NCBI GenBank assembly: GCA_964593515.1
Contig: CAZQJH010000063.1
Location: 1-9,253, forward strand
DNA length: 9,253 nt
Source of the DNA: JAXJYR01 sp964593515
GTDB taxonomy: Bacteria; Bacillota_I; Bacilli_A; Erysipelotrichales; Erysipelotrichaceae
Direction of reading: 5' to 3'
Shown here: positions 7,987-9,253 of the stretch, piece after piece
How the letters are laid out: each line of letters starts with the position of its first letter
Position numbering within the stretch: position 1 is the first letter of the stretch
Notes under the pieces: model-generated
What the model was told of the DNA's origin: nothing
Seen by the model: the letters and a program-made list of their open reading frames with translations, nothing else
Databases searched by the model: none
Position numbers and translations under genes: made by a program

Positions 7987-8034
7987 CTTCTTCCTTTACA
8001 ATAAATTCACTTTAGTAAAGGAGGAAGTTTTTTT
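7987..8034 (+). terminator. Terminator-like hairpin whose 3' arm is the next gene's ribosome site
   Basis: CTTCTTCCTTTAC (7987-7999) pairs along its full length with GTAAAGGAGGAAG (8015-8027): 13 pairs, one of them G-U. The loop has 15 bases, and seven T residues follow (8028-8034), ending directly at ATG 8035. This has the form of an intrinsic terminator for the two-component operon. The 3' arm is also the Shine-Dalgarno AAAGGAGG (8017-8024) of the VTC-domain gene. Read-through RNA would therefore have that site buried in the stem. No ligand-binding domain is visible upstream, so a simple terminator or overlap by genome economy is possible. Confidence 0.65.
7997..8002 (+). promoter_or_regulatory. 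Weak candidate -10 for the VTC/DUF4956 genes, inside the hairpin
   Basis: TACAAT matches a -10 at five of six positions. A transcript from here would begin near 8009, in the loop of the 7987-8027 hairpin. It would lack the 5' arm and so expose the ribosome site. No convincing -35 lies 16-18 bases upstream, so the call is tentative. Confidence 0.25.
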
Positions 8035-8766
8035 ATGGGCATTCAAAATGTTTTTAAACGTTATGAAATTAAATATCTAATTAATTTAAAACAAAAAGAA
8101 GCTATTCTTAAAGCGATGCAACCTTATATGGAATTAGATGAGTATGGTCGTACAACTATTCGTAATCTTTATTATGATAATGATGATTATTTACTAATTC
8201 GTCGTTCAATGGATAAACCTATTTATAAAGAAAAATTAAGGGTACGTTCTTACCAACAAGCTTCTAATCATACCAAAGTCTTTGTGGAAGTTAAGAAAAA
8301 ATATGAAGGTATTGTTTATAAACGACGTCTTGCTTTTCCTTATCAAGAAGCTTTAAATTGGCTTAAAACCCATAAATGTTCAAACAACAAACAAATTGCT
8401 CATGAAATATCTTACTTTTTAGATTATTATCAAAACTTACATCCAGCTATGTTTTTAGCTTATGATCGTGAAGCTTATTATAGTAAAGATGGTAGTGATT
8501 TTAGAGTTACTTTTGATGATCAAATAATAGCAAGAATTGATAATCTTTCTTTAAGTAGTAAAGTTTATGGAACTTCCCTTTTAAATGAAGGAATGGTCTT
8601 GATGGAAATCAAATGTAGTAAAGGAATGCCTTTATGGATGAGTCATATTTTAACTTATGAAAAAGTATATAAAACTTCTTTTTCTAAGTATGGTACGGCT
8701 TATACTAAATTAGTATTTAATCCTAACCATCAATGCAAAAAAGTATCAAATGTTGGAGGTAGTTAA
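8035..8766 (+). CDS. VTC-domain protein (polyphosphate-polymerase-like, TTM fold)
   Basis: A 243-residue soluble protein filled by one VTC domain, the catalytic fold of yeast Vtc4, which makes polyphosphate from ATP inside a beta tunnel (triphosphate tunnel metalloenzyme superfamily). Matching features in order: RYEIKYLI (9-16) with the first acidic/basic strand; IRNLYYDNDDY (42-52); KEKLRVR (65-71); FVEVKKKYEGIVYKRR (83-98); YDREAYY (143-149); FRVTFDD (156-162) and MEIKC (190-194). The basic and acidic residues of these strands would line the tunnel and bind triphosphate and metal. No membrane helix or signal is seen, so it should be cytoplasmic, perhaps at the membrane with its partner. Ribosome site AAAGGAGG lies ten bases before the ATG. 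The DUF4956 gene starts two bases after its stop, a pairing seen in many bacteria. Activity as a polyphosphate polymerase is inferred from the fold; another triphosphate substrate is possible. Confidence 0.85.
   Translation: MGIQNVFKRYEIKYLINLKQKEAILKAMQPYMELDEYGRTTIRNLYYDNDDYLLIRRSMDKPIYKEKLRVRSYQQASNHTKVFVEVKKKYEGIVYKRRLAFPYQEALNWLKTHKCSNNKQIAHEISYFLDYYQNLHPAMFLAYDREAYYSKDGSDFRVTFDDQIIARIDNLSLSSKVYGTSLLNEGMVLMEIKCSKGMPLWMSHILTYEKVYKTSFSKYGTAYTKLVFNPNHQCKKVSNVGGS
8755..8759 (+). promoter_or_regulatory. Ribosome binding site of the DUF4956 gene inside the VTC gene
   Basis: GGAGG lies nine bases before ATG 8769 and within the last codons of the VTC gene (GGS-stop). The overlap and the two-base gap between the genes point to one mRNA and coupled translation. 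Confidence 0.75.
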
Positions 8767-8768
8767 AA

Positions 8769-9253
8769 ATGTTCGATAATTTATTTAATGGTTTATTTGA
8801 TGCAAGTGTCACTAATGTAATTAGTATTACTGATTTTTTATTATGTTTATTTATTGCTTTAGTTCTAGGTTTACTTATTGCTTTAGCTTATATGCATAAA
8901 AGTAGATATACTAAAAGTTTTGTTTTAACCCTTGCTTTATTACCAGCGGTTGTTTGTATTATCATTATGATGGTTAATGGTAATGTAGGAACAGGAGTTG
9001 CTGTTGCTGGTGCTTTTAGTTTAGTACGTTTCCGTTCAGTAGCAGGTAGTGCTAAAGAAATATGTATTATCTTTTTAGGAATGACAACTGGTTTAATTTG
9101 TGGTATGGGCTATTTAGCTTATAGTGCTTTATTTACGATTATTATGTGTTTAAGTTTTGTGATTTATAATCATTTAGATTTAGGTATTAATAAACATATT
9201 AATACTTATAAAACATTTAATATCGTTATTAGTGAAGATTTAGATTATTCTAG
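8769..9253 (+). CDS. DUF4956 membrane protein, 3' end cut by the window
   Basis: 161 complete codons are visible, beginning MFDNLFNGLF; the gene continues past the window. Hydrophobic segments at about 22-41, 49-69, 96-113 and 115-133 suggest four membrane helices, followed by a soluble part beginning near 134. The glycine-rich segment GAFSLVRFRSVAG (81-93) between the helices is characteristic of DUF4956 proteins. The function of this family is not established. Genes for it commonly sit beside VTC-domain genes, often with a CotH-type protein as well, so a membrane complex that makes or moves a phosphate polymer or modified surface product is a reasonable inference. The start is supported by the GGAGG at 8755 and by its close spacing after the VTC stop. 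Confidence 0.85.
   Translation, partial: MFDNLFNGLFDASVTNVISITDFLLCLFIALVLGLLIALAYMHKSRYTKSFVLTLALLPAVVCIIIMMVNGNVGTGVAVAGAFSLVRFRSVAGSAKEICIIFLGMTTGLICGMGYLAYSALFTIIMCLSFVIYNHLDLGINKHINTYKTFNIVISEDLDYS

Noticed and set aside
7987..8034. Metabolite riboswitch
   Set aside because: Only one simple hairpin fits in the 57-base gap; there is no room or pattern for a known aptamer class. Kept as a terminator / masked ribosome site instead.

Overview
The window is AT-rich, with Leu mostly TTA and Ala/Ser mostly GCT/AGT. It has strong Shine-Dalgarno sites and intrinsic terminators, and all intact genes lie on the + strand. This fits a low-GC Bacillota. The Rpn-type remnant with 'GIEKGK' repeats, the VTC/DUF4956 pair and the large surface glycosidase suggest a gut Erysipelotrichia/Coprobacillaceae-like bacterium, but that placement is inference. 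Tryptophan is encoded by TGG throughout, including more than 20 times in the large gene, so the standard bacterial code applies rather than the Mollicute code.

Layout. (1) Positions 1-367, minus strand: a decayed 3' part of an Rpn/PD-(D/E)XK-type nuclease ('transposase') gene, with a frameshift and five 24-bp in-register repeats. (2) Positions 371-449: a promoter with an extended -10 and a CcpA-operator-like (cre) sequence overlapping its -35. (3) Positions 450-6011: a 1853-residue secreted GH95 alpha-L-fucosidase with two F5/8C (CBM32-like) modules, helical FIVAR-like linkers and three C-terminal SLH repeats. A 10-bp terminator stem straddles its stop codon. (4) Positions 6075-7977: an OmpR-type response regulator and its histidine kinase, overlapping by 26 bp, probably with their own promoter. 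(5) Positions 7987-8034: a 13-bp hairpin plus seven T residues. It looks like a terminator, but its 3' arm is the Shine-Dalgarno of the next gene. (6) Positions 8035-9253: a VTC-domain (polyphosphate-polymerase-like, TTM fold) protein and a DUF4956 membrane protein that runs off the window, apparently co-transcribed.

How the genes may work together. The fucosidase would sit on the cell surface, held by SLH repeats on a secondary wall polymer. It would remove fucose from host glycans (mucin, blood-group or milk oligosaccharides) or plant glycans, probably under carbon control. The two-component pair is the only regulator in view. Its target is not shown; candidates are the fucosidase upstream and the VTC/DUF4956 unit downstream. 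The least ordinary elements are the SLH-anchored architecture of the fucosidase, the terminator/ribosome-site hairpin at 7987-8034, and the VTC-DUF4956 pair, whose bacterial role is poorly defined.
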